Source: ZC4RG30 sp035556135 (GTDB lineage: Bacteria > Pseudomonadota > Gammaproteobacteria > Steroidobacterales > Steroidobacteraceae). Taken from it: 64,000 bases of DNA. A program made the translations under genes and the position numbers. Positions within the stretch are counted from its first letter, which is position 1. Each line of letters begins with the position of its first letter. A model generated the notes under the pieces. The model ran no database searches and was not told the DNA's origin. It saw only the letters and a list, made by a program, of their open reading frames with translations. Below, in pieces: positions 42,646-53,523 of the stretch. The stretch is from NCBI GenBank assembly GCA_035556135.1, contig DATMFO010000002.1, positions 44,481-108,480 of the forward strand, given 5' to 3'.

Positions 42646-43979
42646 TGTTCGAACGCCCCCGCACCGGCGAACGCGCGGTGCTCGTGCGCCTCGGACTCGG
42701 CGCACCGCTCGACCCAGAAGACCTGAGTGAATTCACGCAGCTGGCCGTATCGGCCGGCGCGATTCCCGTCGCCACCATCACGGGTCGGCGCGAGCGGCCC
42801 GATCCCCGTTATTTCGTGGGCAGCGGCAAGGCCGAGCAGATCCGCCTGGAGGCCGAAGCCACCGGCGCCGAAGTGATCCTTGTCGATCATCCACTCTCGC
42901 CGGGCCAGGAGCGCAATCTCGAGAAGCTCACAGGCAGGCGCGTGCTCGACCGCAGCGGCCTGATCCTCGACATATTCGCGCAGCGCGCGCGCAGCCATGA
43001 GGGCAAGCTCGAGGTCGAGCTGGCGCAGCTGAAGCACATCGCCAGCCGGCTGGTACGCGGCTGGACCCACCTGGAGCGCCAGCGCGGTGGCGGCATCGGC
43101 AACCGTGGTCCCGGCGAAACGCAGCTGGAAACCGACCGCCGCCTGCTGGGCAAGCGCGTACGCGTGCTCACCGAGCGGCTGCAGAAGATCAAGCAGCAGC
43201 GCGAAACCGGCCGTGATGCGCGTGCCGCCATCCCGGTGCCCTCGGTGGCGCTGGTGGGTTACACCAACGCAGGCAAGTCCACCCTGTTCCGCGCGCTGTC
43301 CGGCGACACCGGGGTTTATGTCGCCGACCAGCTGTTCGCGACGCTCGATCCCACCGTGCGCCGCCTGCGGCTGCCCGGCGGCACCCAGGTGGTGGTGGCC
43401 GACACCGTCGGTTTCATCCGCGACCTGCCGCATGAACTGGTGGCTGCGTTCCAGTCCACGCTCACCGAGGCCCGCGAGGCCACGCTGCTGCTGCACGTGA
43501 TCGACGCCAGTGATCCGCGGCGCGGCGAGCACATCGCGGAAGTGGATCGCGTGCTGGAGCACATCGGCGCCGGATCGATCCCGGGCATCCGCGTGTTCAA
43601 CAAGATCGACCGTCTGGAGGAATCCCCGCGCGTGGACCGCGACGAGGCCGGCGTGGTGCAGGCGGTGTGGATCAGCGCCGCGCACGACATCGGGCTCGAC
43701 CTGCTCGGCACGGCCGTGGCGGAGCGCCTCGAGCGCTCCGTGCGGCACGTACGGGTGCAGCTGCCCCTGGCCGCTGGCGCAGCGCGTGCGCGCCTGTATG
43801 CAGCCGGGGTGGTGCAGGCCGAGCGGCAGGGCGAGACTGCTTTCGACCTCGACGTGGAGCTTCCGGATGACGAACTGGGGCGCCTGCTGGCCGTGCCGGG
43901 AGCCAAACTTGTGACCCCCGATGGCGATACCCTAAAATCCACGGGCACGACGCACCGCATTTCATCCGGATTGCGGTAA
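42645..43979 (+). CDS. hflX: ribosome-associated GTPase HflX
   Basis: A 444-residue GTPase that splits stalled or heat-damaged ribosomes. The N-terminal HflX domain has ITGRRERPDPRYFVGSGKAEQI and VDHPLSPGQERNLEKLTGRRVLDRSGLILDIFAQRARSHEGKLEVELAQLKH. The G domain begins near 197 with VALVGYTNAGKSTLFRALSG (G1), QLFATLDPTVR, ADTVGFIRDLPHELVAAFQSTL (G3) and FNKID (G4). Length and domain order match E. coli. It overlaps hfq by one base. Confidence 0.96.
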   Translation: MFERPRTGERAVLVRLGLGAPLDPEDLSEFTQLAVSAGAIPVATITGRRERPDPRYFVGSGKAEQIRLEAEATGAEVILVDHPLSPGQERNLEKLTGRRVLDRSGLILDIFAQRARSHEGKLEVELAQLKHIASRLVRGWTHLERQRGGGIGNRGPGETQLETDRRLLGKRVRVLTERLQKIKQQRETGRDARAAIPVPSVALVGYTNAGKSTLFRALSGDTGVYVADQLFATLDPTVRRLRLPGGTQVVVADTVGFIRDLPHELVAAFQSTLTEAREATLLLHVIDASDPRRGEHIAEVDRVLEHIGAGSIPGIRVFNKIDRLEESPRVDRDEAGVVQAVWISAAHDIGLDLLGTAVAERLERSVRHVRVQLPLAAGAARARLYAAGVVQAERQGETAFDLDVELPDDELGRLLAVPGAKLVTPDGDTLKSTGTTHRISSGLR

Positions 43980-44002
43980 CACAGCCTGGCGCCCTCAAAA
44001 TA

Positions 44003-45133
44003 ATGGCCTGGAACGAGCCCGGAAACCGGGGTGAAGCCCCCTGGGGCAAAAAGCGTCCTGCCGGCAAGTCCGGCGGCCTGGAACAAACCCTGAAGGACAT
44101 GCAGCAGAAACTGCAGGCCGCCCTGGGCGGCCGCGGCGAACCTCCCGGCGGCGGCGTTGCGCAGCCTGACGTCAGCCCCGGCATGGGCTGGGTACTGGCC
44201 GTGGTGCTGGTGGTGCTGTGGCTGGCCTCGGGCCTGTTCCAGATCGACGCCTCGGACATCGGGGTGGTGCAGCGCTTCGGCCGCCACATCGACCAGCGCA
44301 GCCCCGGCTTTGGCTGGGCCTTCCCCTGGCCCATCGACAAGGTCACCAAGGTCAACGTGTCGCGCGTGAACAGCGTCGAGCATGGCTCGCGCATGCTCAC
44401 CGCAGACGTGAACCTGGTGGAGATCCGGGCCACGACCCAGTACATCAACGCCGATCCGGTGAAGGTGCTGTTCCAGGTGAAGGACCTGCCGACCACCATC
44501 GAGGAGGTCAGCGAGAGCGCCATCCGCGAGATCGTCGGCCAGGCCAGCCTTGAAGACGTGCTGGGCGCGGCGCGCCAGCGCATCACCGAGAATGCGCGGG
44601 ACCTCATCCAGCGCACCCTCGACAGCTACAACGCCGGCGTGCGCGTCACCAGCGTCAACCTCACCAACGTGCAGGTGCCCGACGACGTGGTGGGCGCACA
44701 GCGCGACGCGAACAAGGCCATCGAGGACCGCGAGCGCTTCGCGCAGGAAGCCCAGGCCTATGCCAACGACATCCTGCCGCGTGCCCAAGGTACCGCCCAG
44801 CGCATGATCCAGGACGCCGAAGCCTACAAGGCCCAGGTGGTGACCCTGGCCCAGGGCGACGTGGCGCGTTTCAACAGCGTGTATTCCGCCTACGCGCAGG
44901 CGCCTGAAGTGACGCGCCAGCGCATGTACATCGAGACCGTCGAGCAGATCATGCGCGAGTCCCAGAAGGTCATCCTCGACACGAAGTCCGGCAGCGGCAA
45001 CATGATCTACCTGCCGCTGGACCGCCTGATGGAGCGCAACGCCACGGGCACACAAGGCAGCGTGAGCGCCGCACCGGCGCTGCCCGAGCTGCCGGCTGTG
45101 ACCGTGGATGGTCGCCCGAGGGCCACCCGATGA
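44003..45133 (+). CDS. hflK: FtsH protease modulator HflK
   Basis: A 376-residue inner-membrane SPFH (stomatin/prohibitin-like) protein that with HflC forms a cage around FtsH. The N-terminus has the conserved MAWNEPGNRGEAPWG and a Gly-rich stretch, then one transmembrane helix near 58-78 (MGWVLAVVLVVLWLASGLFQI). The SPFH domain follows (VVQRFGRHIDQRSPGFGWAFPWPIDKVTKVNV). C-terminal coiled-coil helices carry AQEAQAYANDILPRAQGTAQRMIQDAEAYK. Its stop overlaps hflC by four bases. Confidence 0.95.
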   Translation: MAWNEPGNRGEAPWGKKRPAGKSGGLEQTLKDMQQKLQAALGGRGEPPGGGVAQPDVSPGMGWVLAVVLVVLWLASGLFQIDASDIGVVQRFGRHIDQRSPGFGWAFPWPIDKVTKVNVSRVNSVEHGSRMLTADVNLVEIRATTQYINADPVKVLFQVKDLPTTIEEVSESAIREIVGQASLEDVLGAARQRITENARDLIQRTLDSYNAGVRVTSVNLTNVQVPDDVVGAQRDANKAIEDRERFAQEAQAYANDILPRAQGTAQRMIQDAEAYKAQVVTLAQGDVARFNSVYSAYAQAPEVTRQRMYIETVEQIMRESQKVILDTKSGSGNMIYLPLDRLMERNATGTQGSVSAAPALPELPAVTVDGRPRATR

Positions 45134-45999
45134 TGCCGCGTCCGCAGAACCTGCTGGTCGCCGCGGTGGTGCTGGCCGCGCTGGCCTGGGGGAGCCTCTT
45201 CCAGGTGGGCGAGAACCAGCTGGCCATCCGCACCGAGTTTGGCAAGATCGTGGGGCAGGGCTACGGGCCCGGCCTGCATGTGAAGTGGCCGCTGGTGAAC
45301 GAAGTGACGCGTTTCGAGCGCCGCATCATCACCCAGGCGTACCGGGGCGAAACCTTCCTCACGAGTGAGAACAAGGCGCTCAACGTCGACTTCTACGTGA
45401 AGTGGCGCGTGCAGGATGCCTCGCAGTATTTCCGCGCCACCAACGGCATCGAGACCTTTGCCTCCGCCAGGCTGGGCGATACCGTGAAGGACGGCATCAA
45501 GGGCGTGGTGGCGCGTCGCACGCTCGAGGAGATCGTCGTCACCGAACGCACGGCCTTCACCGGCGACATGATCAGCCGCGCCAACGAGATCGTGAATGAG
45601 CTGGGCGTGCAGCTGGTGGACGTGCGCGTGCAGCGCATCGACCTGCCGGAAGACGTCAGCGAAGCCGTGTACCGCCGCATGCAGGAAAGCTTCCGCGCGC
45701 TGGCCAATCGCCTGCGCGGCGAGGGCACGGCGGAAAAGGATCGCATCCAGGCCGAGGCCGACCGCAAGCGCACCGAACTGCTGGCCACCGCGCAGAGCGA
45801 CGCGCAGCGCATACGCGGCGAGGGTGACGGGGAAGCAGCCCGCATCTACGGCCAGGCCTACGGCCGTGCACCGGAGTTCTACACCTTCTACCGCAGCCTG
45901 CAGGCATATCGCGGCGCACTGGCGCGTCCCGGCGATGTGTGGGTCGTCACGCCCGAAAGCGATTTCTTCAAATACCTTGAAAGCGGTGGGCGGCGCTGA
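45130..45999 (+). CDS. hflC: FtsH protease modulator HflC
   Basis: A 289-residue partner of HflK. An uncleaved N-terminal membrane anchor (LLVAAVVLAALAWGSLFQV) leads into the SPFH domain ENQLAIRTEFGKIVGQGYGPGLHVKWPLVNEVTRFERRI. Later helices contain RMQESFRALANRLRGEGTAEKDRIQAEADRKRTELLATAQSDAQRIRGEGD, the typical coiled coil, and FYTFYRSLQAYR. Together with HflK it restricts FtsH access to membrane substrates. Confidence 0.95.
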   Translation: MMPRPQNLLVAAVVLAALAWGSLFQVGENQLAIRTEFGKIVGQGYGPGLHVKWPLVNEVTRFERRIITQAYRGETFLTSENKALNVDFYVKWRVQDASQYFRATNGIETFASARLGDTVKDGIKGVVARRTLEEIVVTERTAFTGDMISRANEIVNELGVQLVDVRVQRIDLPEDVSEAVYRRMQESFRALANRLRGEGTAEKDRIQAEADRKRTELLATAQSDAQRIRGEGDGEAARIYGQAYGRAPEFYTFYRSLQAYRGALARPGDVWVVTPESDFFKYLESGGRR

Positions 46000-46026
46000 C
46001 GCGCCCGCCGGGAAGCTGCGCGCGTC

Positions 46027-46224
46027 ATGAATTTCGCCTGGTCCGACCTGCTGGCGGCGCTGGCCCTGATGCTGGTGCTCGAAGGCCTGTTGCCGTTCCT
46101 GAATCCGGGCGGCTGGCGCCGCATGGTGACCCGGCTGGCGGGCAACAGCGACCGCGAGCTGCGCATCGGCGCTCTGGTCTGCATGGCGCTGGGCCTGCTG
46201 CTGCTGTTCTTCGTGCGTTCCTGA
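46027..46224 (+). CDS. DUF2065 small membrane protein (YjeT-like)
   Basis: A 65-residue protein with two hydrophobic segments: WSDLLAALALMLVLEGLLPFLNPGGWRRMV, which is the family hallmark, and IGALVCMALGLLLLFFVRS. It corresponds in position and length to E. coli yjeT, between hflC and purA. Function is unknown. It begins 27 bases after hflC and ends 22 before purA. Confidence 0.92.
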   Translation: MNFAWSDLLAALALMLVLEGLLPFLNPGGWRRMVTRLAGNSDRELRIGALVCMALGLLLLFFVRS

Positions 46225-46246
46225 TCAATCCAACAAGGGCTTCGAC

Positions 46247-47542
<1,296 letters not shown>

Positions 47543-47573
47543 AAGAGCGAGCCCAGAAGGCCACGGGGGATCC

Positions 47574-49049
47574 ATGCCGAAGTTTCCGAATACGCTGCCC
47601 TACATCGCCCTGAACCGGCCTGTACGCATCGAGGCCTCGCTGCGCGACCTGGAAGTGGAGGGCACCATTCCGGAGGACGTGCAGGGTGCGTTTTTCCGCG
47701 CTGTGCCTGATCCCGCCCATGCACCGCTGTTCGAGGATGACATCACGCTCTCGGCAGACGGCATGGTGGCCCGTTTCCTGTTCGAGGGCGGGCAGGTGGA
47801 CTACGACATCAAGTACGTGCGCACGCACCGCTACGAGGCGGAGCGCAAGGCGCGCAAGGCGCTGTACGGCCACTACCGCAATCCCTTCACCGACGATCCC
47901 TCCGTGCGCGATCCTTCGCGCCCGGACCTGCGCACAGTGGCGAACACCACGCCGGTGTGGCATGCCGGCCGGCTGTTCATGACCAAGGAAGACGGTCGAC
48001 CTTACGAGATCAATCCGCACACGCTGGAGACCGTGGGCTACTGGGATTACGAGGGCAAGCTGCGCTCGCTGACCCTCACTGCGCATCCGCGCGTGGATGC
48101 GGCCACGGGCGAGATGTTCACCTATGGCTACGAGGCCGGCGGGCTGGCCACGCGCGATGTGGCCTACTGCATCATCGATGCCCAGGGAAACCTGACGTCC
48201 GAGCAGTGGTTCCAGGCGCCATACGTGGCCTCCATCCACGATTTCTGCATCACGCAGAAATACGCCATCTTCCCCGTCTACCCGACCACGGCGGACATCG
48301 ACCGCATGAAGGCCGGCGGCGCCCACTGGGCGCACCAGCAGGACCTGGAAAGCTGGGTGGGCGTGATGCCCCGCTACGGCAAGGTGGAGGAGATGCGCTG
48401 GTTCAAGGGGCCGAAGGGCGTCTCGGCCTTCCACCTCACCAATGCCTTCGACGATGGCGGAAAGATCCACATGGATGCCTGCCTTTCGGAAACCTGCGCG
48501 TTTCCCTTCATGCGCGAGGCCGGCGGCATCCAGAAGAACCAGTGGGAGATCCAGAGTGCGCTCACGCGCTGGACCATCGACATGGACCAGCCGGGCGATG
48601 CCATCCAGTCCACTCCCATCGGCCCGCCCGGCGACCTGCCGCGCATCCGCGATGCTGACCAGGGCCTGCCTTATGGCGTTATCTGGCTGCCGACGATGAA
48701 CCCGCAGGCCAAGGGTCCGCCGCTGGTGGGCAATGTGGTGGGCGCTGCTTTCAACTGCCTGGTGCGCATCGACCTTGCCACGCGCCGCGTGGACGCACTG
48801 GCGCTGGATCCAGGCATGGCCATCAATGAACCCGTGCACGTGTCTTCATCGAAGCCGGGGCATGGCGGCTGGCTGCTGGCCGTGGTGGATCGCGAGGCTG
48901 CGCGTGACTATGACAGCGAGCTGTGGATCCTCGATGCCGACAACATCGCCGCGCCGCCGGTGGCCAAGGTGAAGATTCCGTTGCCGGTGCGGCCGCAGGT
49001 GCACGGGTCGTGGGTATCCGCGCAGCAGCTGGCGCAATCCAGGCGCTGA
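47574..49049 (+). CDS. carotenoid cleavage oxygenase family protein (RPE65/lignostilbene dioxygenase-like)
   Basis: A 491-residue non-haem iron dioxygenase that splits C=C bonds of carotenoids, apocarotenoids or stilbenes. The four iron-binding histidines expected of the propeller fold are His171 (LTAHPRVD), His222 (SIHDFCIT), His287 (FHLTNAF) and His477 (VHGSWV). The family start LEVEGTIPEDVQGAFFRAVPDPAH is present, as is GEMFTYGYEAGG. No signal peptide is seen, so it is cytoplasmic or membrane-associated. It begins about 30 bases after purA. Whether it takes a carotenoid or a lignin-type stilbene cannot be decided. Confidence 0.92.
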   Translation: MPKFPNTLPYIALNRPVRIEASLRDLEVEGTIPEDVQGAFFRAVPDPAHAPLFEDDITLSADGMVARFLFEGGQVDYDIKYVRTHRYEAERKARKALYGHYRNPFTDDPSVRDPSRPDLRTVANTTPVWHAGRLFMTKEDGRPYEINPHTLETVGYWDYEGKLRSLTLTAHPRVDAATGEMFTYGYEAGGLATRDVAYCIIDAQGNLTSEQWFQAPYVASIHDFCITQKYAIFPVYPTTADIDRMKAGGAHWAHQQDLESWVGVMPRYGKVEEMRWFKGPKGVSAFHLTNAFDDGGKIHMDACLSETCAFPFMREAGGIQKNQWEIQSALTRWTIDMDQPGDAIQSTPIGPPGDLPRIRDADQGLPYGVIWLPTMNPQAKGPPLVGNVVGAAFNCLVRIDLATRRVDALALDPGMAINEPVHVSSSKPGHGGWLLAVVDREAARDYDSELWILDADNIAAPPVAKVKIPLPVRPQVHGSWVSAQQLAQSRR

Positions 49050-49074
49050 TGAGTCCCGCCAATGCCATTCCGAC

Positions 49075-49115
49075 ATGACAGGAACATGACTGCGGGGCCG
49101 TAACAAGGCCGCAAC
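49075..49115. promoter_or_regulatory. two PhoB-box-like direct repeats
   Basis: On the minus strand (49075-49092) CAGTCAT and CTGTCAT are separated by GTTC, which is the 7-4-7 layout of the PhoB box, with one half-site identical to the consensus. On the plus strand (49098-49115) CCGTAAC and CCGCAAC are separated by AAGG, again 7-4-7. The box centres are 23 bases apart. They lie 48-88 bases before the lipoprotein/TonB receptor pair. Phosphate control is inferred. Confidence 0.55.
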
Positions 49116-49162
49116 ATCCGCGCCACAAACTCTCGCACATCCAATCCGGAACGTGGGAGCAG

Positions 49163-50794
49163 ATGGCGATGAATACAGTGCGGTTGATGGTGGCGGGTAT
49201 CGTGGCGGCATCCCTTGCAGGCTGCGGTGCGGACGAGATCGTGTCGCCGGGCAGCGGCGGAAACATCACCATCAACAACCCGCCGGCAAATCCGCCGGGC
49301 AATGGCGGCGGCGATCCGGGTGATGACCTGGTCGAGCCGGCATCCGGCTGCCCGACCATCGCCAACAATCCCGGCCTGCGGGACGACGGCACCATCACCG
49401 GCCCGACCGGCACTTACCGCGTATGTGCGTTGCCGGCGCGATTCACCACCAGCACTGCGTTGCAGCGCTTCCCGGGTCTGCTTTATGCCCTCGACGGCCG
49501 CGTGGACGTGGGCTGCGACCTGGGTGCGGGCGCTGCCACGCTGCCGGGTGGCAGTGCCTGCCTCAACACCACCCCGGTCACGCTCTCGATCCAGCCGGGC
49601 GTGGTGATTTTCGCCAAGACGGGGACATCCTGGCTGGTGGTGAACCGACACAACCGCATCAACGCGGTGGGCGAGACCACGCGTCCCATCGTGTTCACCA
49701 GCCGTGACAATGTGCAGGGCCTGGCCGGTGATGATTCGCAGGGCCAGTGGGGCGGTGTAGTGCTCCTGGGCCGTGCACCGATCACCGACTGTGCCGCTGC
49801 GGGTGCCACTCCCGGCACCGAGCAGTGCGAGCGCCAGACCGAAGGCGCCGTGGACCCGGCCCTGTTCGGCGGCGCAACCGCCAACGACAACAGCGGCACG
49901 CTGCGTTACGTGCAGATCCGCTACTCCGGCTATGTGCTGTCGGGCAACAGCGAGCTGCAGTCGCTCACACTGGGCGGTGTGGGCAGCGGCACGCAGATCT
50001 CCCACATCCAGTCGCACAACAGTTCCGATGATGGCTTCGAGAATTTCGGTGGCACGGTGCCACTGCGCCGCTTTGTCATCACGGGCGCGGACGATGACAG
50101 CATCGATGTGGACACCGGATATCGCGGCACCATCCAGCACGTGATTGCCGTCCAGAAGACCACCGGCGCGGCTGACTCGATGATCGAACTGGACAGCCCG
50201 GGTGCCAATTCCACGACGGCCGAGAACCAGGTGCCGCGCACCTGGCTGAAGCTGGCCAACTTCACCTTCGTGCACCGCAATCCGGCTTCCGGCAATGGCG
50301 CGGCGATGCGCTTTCGCGGTGGTGCGGACGCCAGCCTGGTCAACGGCATCGTGATCTCGCCGATGGCTGCGCTGCGCATGGACAACACCAATGGTGGCGT
50401 CAATATCCTGGGCACGGACGGGGCAGTGGACAAGGTTGGTCCGCCCTCGTTCCTGTCGGTGGTGCTGCAGAGCGGGGCGGCTTCCCCGTTCAGCGGCAGC
50501 GGCGGCACGCCGGCCCTGACGGCAGGTGATGTGGCCGCAGCCTTCAACGCAGGCACCAACAACAACGTGGCGTTCGTCACCAGCCTCACCGGCGGCTTCG
50601 TCAATGGTGCCAACGAGACGGCAGTCGTGGCGACCAACCCCGCTACGGTGGACGCGGCGTTCGATGCCACTGACTACGTCGGTGCAGTGCCCATCGGTGG
50701 GGACGCGTGGTATGCGGGCTGGACCTGCAACTCGGCGACAGCCACGTTCGGCTCGGCGAGCGGATCCTGCACTTCCATCCCGGCGCTGGATTGA
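49163..50794 (+). CDS. exported lipoprotein, beta-helix-like, partner of TonB receptor
   Basis: A 543-residue lipoprotein with lipobox SLAGC (Cys21) and GGGAGCAG before the ATG. A Gly/Pro/Asn linker (SGGNITINNPPANPPGNGGGDPG) is followed by about 470 residues of short beta-strand repeats: VTLSIQPGVVIFAKTG, TRPIVFTSRDNVQGLAG, QWGGVVLLGRAPI, LRYVQIRYSGYVLSGN and SHIQSHNSSDDGFENFGGTV. These have the look of a right-handed parallel beta-helix. No catalytic motif is recognised. The TonB receptor begins five bases after its stop. It may be the surface ligand-capture or processing protein for that receptor (inference). Confidence 0.82.
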   Translation: MAMNTVRLMVAGIVAASLAGCGADEIVSPGSGGNITINNPPANPPGNGGGDPGDDLVEPASGCPTIANNPGLRDDGTITGPTGTYRVCALPARFTTSTALQRFPGLLYALDGRVDVGCDLGAGAATLPGGSACLNTTPVTLSIQPGVVIFAKTGTSWLVVNRHNRINAVGETTRPIVFTSRDNVQGLAGDDSQGQWGGVVLLGRAPITDCAAAGATPGTEQCERQTEGAVDPALFGGATANDNSGTLRYVQIRYSGYVLSGNSELQSLTLGGVGSGTQISHIQSHNSSDDGFENFGGTVPLRRFVITGADDDSIDVDTGYRGTIQHVIAVQKTTGAADSMIELDSPGANSTTAENQVPRTWLKLANFTFVHRNPASGNGAAMRFRGGADASLVNGIVISPMAALRMDNTNGGVNILGTDGAVDKVGPPSFLSVVLQSGAASPFSGSGGTPALTAGDVAAAFNAGTNNNVAFVTSLTGGFVNGANETAVVATNPATVDAAFDATDYVGAVPIGGDAWYAGWTCNSATATFGSASGSCTSIPALD

Positions 50795-50799
50795 TCCCG

Positions 50800-53493
50800 A
50801 TGTCGCAGCTGATCAAGCGGGCCGTTCCGGTCCTGGCGGTGGCGATGGCAGTACGGGTGGCACTGGCGCAGGCGCCGGTGCCTGTCGCGGCACGGCCAGA
50901 TGTGGACGTGGCAGCCCCTGGTGGACTCACCGTGCTGGAGGAAGAACTCGAGGAAGTCGTTGTGGAGGGGCGCCGGCTGGCTGACATCCAGCAGGCCGTC
51001 ACCGAAGTGGTTTCCATCCTGTCTGCCGAGGACATCGCGCGGACAGGTGAGGGCGACATCGCCGGTGCCCTCAGTTTCGTGCCCGGGCTGTCCGTGGTCG
51101 GGGGAGGCTTTGTCTACGTGCGTGGCCTCGGCGACCGCTACTCACTGGCGCTGCTGAATGGATCGCCGCTGCCAAGTCCGGAGCCGCTGCGTCGGGCGGT
51201 GCCGCTGGACCTCTTTCCCACCGACGTGGTGGCATCTTCGATGGTGCAGAAGACCTACTCGCCGAACTATCCCGGGGAATTCGGCGGTGGCGTGATCAAC
51301 CTCACCACGGTAGCCATCCCGAAGATGCCCTTCCTGAATATCGGAGCGGGCATCAGCGGCGATTCCGGGACCACCGGCCAGCTGGGCTACGATCACTTCG
51401 GCGGCAAATACGACTGGACTGGCTACGACGCCGGTGCCCGCACCCTGCCGTCGGGCCTGAGGGATTTCCTGGCGAGCGGCGAGCGCATCAGCAGCGGAAC
51501 CGTGGATTCGGGCGAGATCGCCAGGCAGTTCGTCGGCTGGCGCAACGGACTGGTGCAGGAGATCGGCAGCGTGCCTGCCAACTGGTCGGGCTCGCTCACC
51601 GGTGGTACATCATGGTCGGTGGGTGGTGGCGAGCTGGGCCTCGTGGGCACGGCAGGCTACAGCAACAAATGGCGCACCCGCGACAACCTTGAACAGACGC
51701 CAGGCAGCATCGACCTGTCGGCAACCGACAAGGACTACCGCAGCGTGGCCACCGAGAATCGCATCGTGACCAACGCGCTGCTGGGCGTGGGATTCGAGTC
51801 CGGCGGCAACCGCCTGCGCTGGACCAACCTGTACATCCACGACACCCTCAAGCGCACCAGCCTGGCCGAAGGACAGTGGAACGTCACCTATGCCGGTGAC
51901 TGGGATTTCCGTGAGCAGTCCACAGGATGGTATGAGCGCCAGCTGATGGGAACGCAGCTGACCGGTACGTTGGCGCTGGATCCGCTGACGATCAATTCGC
52001 GCGCTTCGCTGTCCCGGTCCTCGCGCGAGGCGCCTTTCGAAGTGTCCATGGGCTATTCGCGCAGCAACAATCCGATGGACCCGTATGGCGCGTATTTCGT
52101 CAACAAGCTCAGTTCGAACAATCGCAACTATGCCACCGTGGCCTTTTCGGACCTCGATGAGGATCTGGTCTCCGCGGGCGCGGACGCGTCCCTGCGGGCC
52201 GCTCCAGGCGTGGTGCTATCGGCCGGCTATGACTACGCCTACACGGCGCGTGATTCCTCGCGCCGGGAGTTCCAGCTGGTGGCGCCCCAATCCTCCGAGT
52301 GGCTCAACAGCGGCGTCCCGCTGCTGCGGCCGGATGCGCTGCTCGGCGCCGGGGTGATCGAGCACTTCGGCATCTCGCTGCGCGAGACCACCGAGACCGA
52401 TCCGGCATTTGCCGCGCGCCTGATGACCCATGCGGCATTCGCCCAGGTGCAGGCCCAGTTCGGGGCGGCCGTGGAGCTGTCCGCTGGTGCCCGGTTCGAA
52501 CGCGGCAAGCAGGTGGTGAGGCCGGAAGCCGTGTTCAACAGCATGACCAACTCCGGTGCGGCCAATCGCATCGAGAATGACTATTTGCTGCCCGCCGCCA
52601 CCCTGACCTGGAAGTTCGGGGAGGGGCGGGACCGGCAGATCCGCCTCAACGTATCCAGGACCATCGCCCGGCCACAGTTCCGCGAGTTGCTGTTCCAGCG
52701 CTACTTCGATCCCGAGGCCAACCGCGAATACCTCGGCAACCCCCTGCTCGAGGACAGCGAGTTCCTGAACGGGGAAGCGCGCTACGAGCATTACTTCGCC
52801 ACCGGGCAGCGGTTTTCCGTGGCTGGCTTCTACAAGCAGATCGACAAGCCGATCGAGGCCTACACGTACTTTCCGCAGAGTACGCCGGAAACCAGCTTCG
52901 CCAATGCGCCAGAGGCCGAGCTCCATGGCATCGAGGCGGAGGTGCAGAAATACTTCCGGCTGGATGGACTGGCGGACGGCGAAGGCGGGGCCATCGGCAA
53001 TTTCCTGGGGCAGCGCCGCGTGGTTGCGATCGGCAACTACACCTTCACCGATTCATCGATCAAGGTCGGTGCCGGCGACACCACGGAGATCTACGGGTCT
53101 GCGGTCACCACGCGTCCGGCCAGCAATTACTTCGTGGATGGCGCCAGGCTGACAGGCCAGTCCAGGCACCTGGTGAACCTGCAGCTCGGACTGGAGCGGC
53201 CGGATCGCCTTTCGCAGCAGACCATCCTGGTGTCCTACGCCAGTGACCGGGTGACCAGCCGCAGCAGCAGCGCTGCCTGGCCGGACATCCACGAGTCGCC
53301 GGGCCTGCGCGTGGACTTCGTCGTCCGGCAGGGACTGTCGGTCTTCGGGCAGTCGATGGATCTCAAGCTGGAAGCCCGCAACCTGCTCGGTCGTGGCTAT
53401 CGCGAGTACCAGAAGAATGGCTCGAACTTCATCTACTACAACCGGTATGCGGTCGGGACCTCGTTCTCGGCCTCGGTGGGCATGACCTTCTGA
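50800..53493 (+). CDS. TonB-dependent outer-membrane receptor
   Basis: An 897-residue receptor. The start chosen, five bases after the lipoprotein gene, gives signal peptide MSQLIKRAVPVLAVAMAVRVALA; the frame runs upstream inside that gene without sense. After an acidic region come LEEVVVEGRRLADIQQAV and the plug (about 60-190): GDIAGALSFVPGLSVVGGGFVYVRGLGDRYSLALLNGSPLPSPEPLRRAVPLDLFPT and SPNYPGEFGGGVINLTT. The barrel ends in FSASVGMTF with terminal Phe. The ligand is unknown; the Pho-box-like repeats upstream point to phosphate-containing compounds (inference). Confidence 0.93.
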   Translation: MSQLIKRAVPVLAVAMAVRVALAQAPVPVAARPDVDVAAPGGLTVLEEELEEVVVEGRRLADIQQAVTEVVSILSAEDIARTGEGDIAGALSFVPGLSVVGGGFVYVRGLGDRYSLALLNGSPLPSPEPLRRAVPLDLFPTDVVASSMVQKTYSPNYPGEFGGGVINLTTVAIPKMPFLNIGAGISGDSGTTGQLGYDHFGGKYDWTGYDAGARTLPSGLRDFLASGERISSGTVDSGEIARQFVGWRNGLVQEIGSVPANWSGSLTGGTSWSVGGGELGLVGTAGYSNKWRTRDNLEQTPGSIDLSATDKDYRSVATENRIVTNALLGVGFESGGNRLRWTNLYIHDTLKRTSLAEGQWNVTYAGDWDFREQSTGWYERQLMGTQLTGTLALDPLTINSRASLSRSSREAPFEVSMGYSRSNNPMDPYGAYFVNKLSSNNRNYATVAFSDLDEDLVSAGADASLRAAPGVVLSAGYDYAYTARDSSRREFQLVAPQSSEWLNSGVPLLRPDALLGAGVIEHFGISLRETTETDPAFAARLMTHAAFAQVQAQFGAAVELSAGARFERGKQVVRPEAVFNSMTNSGAANRIENDYLLPAATLTWKFGEGRDRQIRLNVSRTIARPQFRELLFQRYFDPEANREYLGNPLLEDSEFLNGEARYEHYFATGQRFSVAGFYKQIDKPIEAYTYFPQSTPETSFANAPEAELHGIEAEVQKYFRLDGLADGEGGAIGNFLGQRRVVAIGNYTFTDSSIKVGAGDTTEIYGSAVTTRPASNYFVDGARLTGQSRHLVNLQLGLERPDRLSQQTILVSYASDRVTSRSSSAAWPDIHESPGLRVDFVVRQGLSVFGQSMDLKLEARNLLGRGYREYQKNGSNFIYYNRYAVGTSFSASVGMTF

Positions 53494-53523
53494 TCCCGCT
53501 GCCCCTGGCGACCGGCGGCTCGG

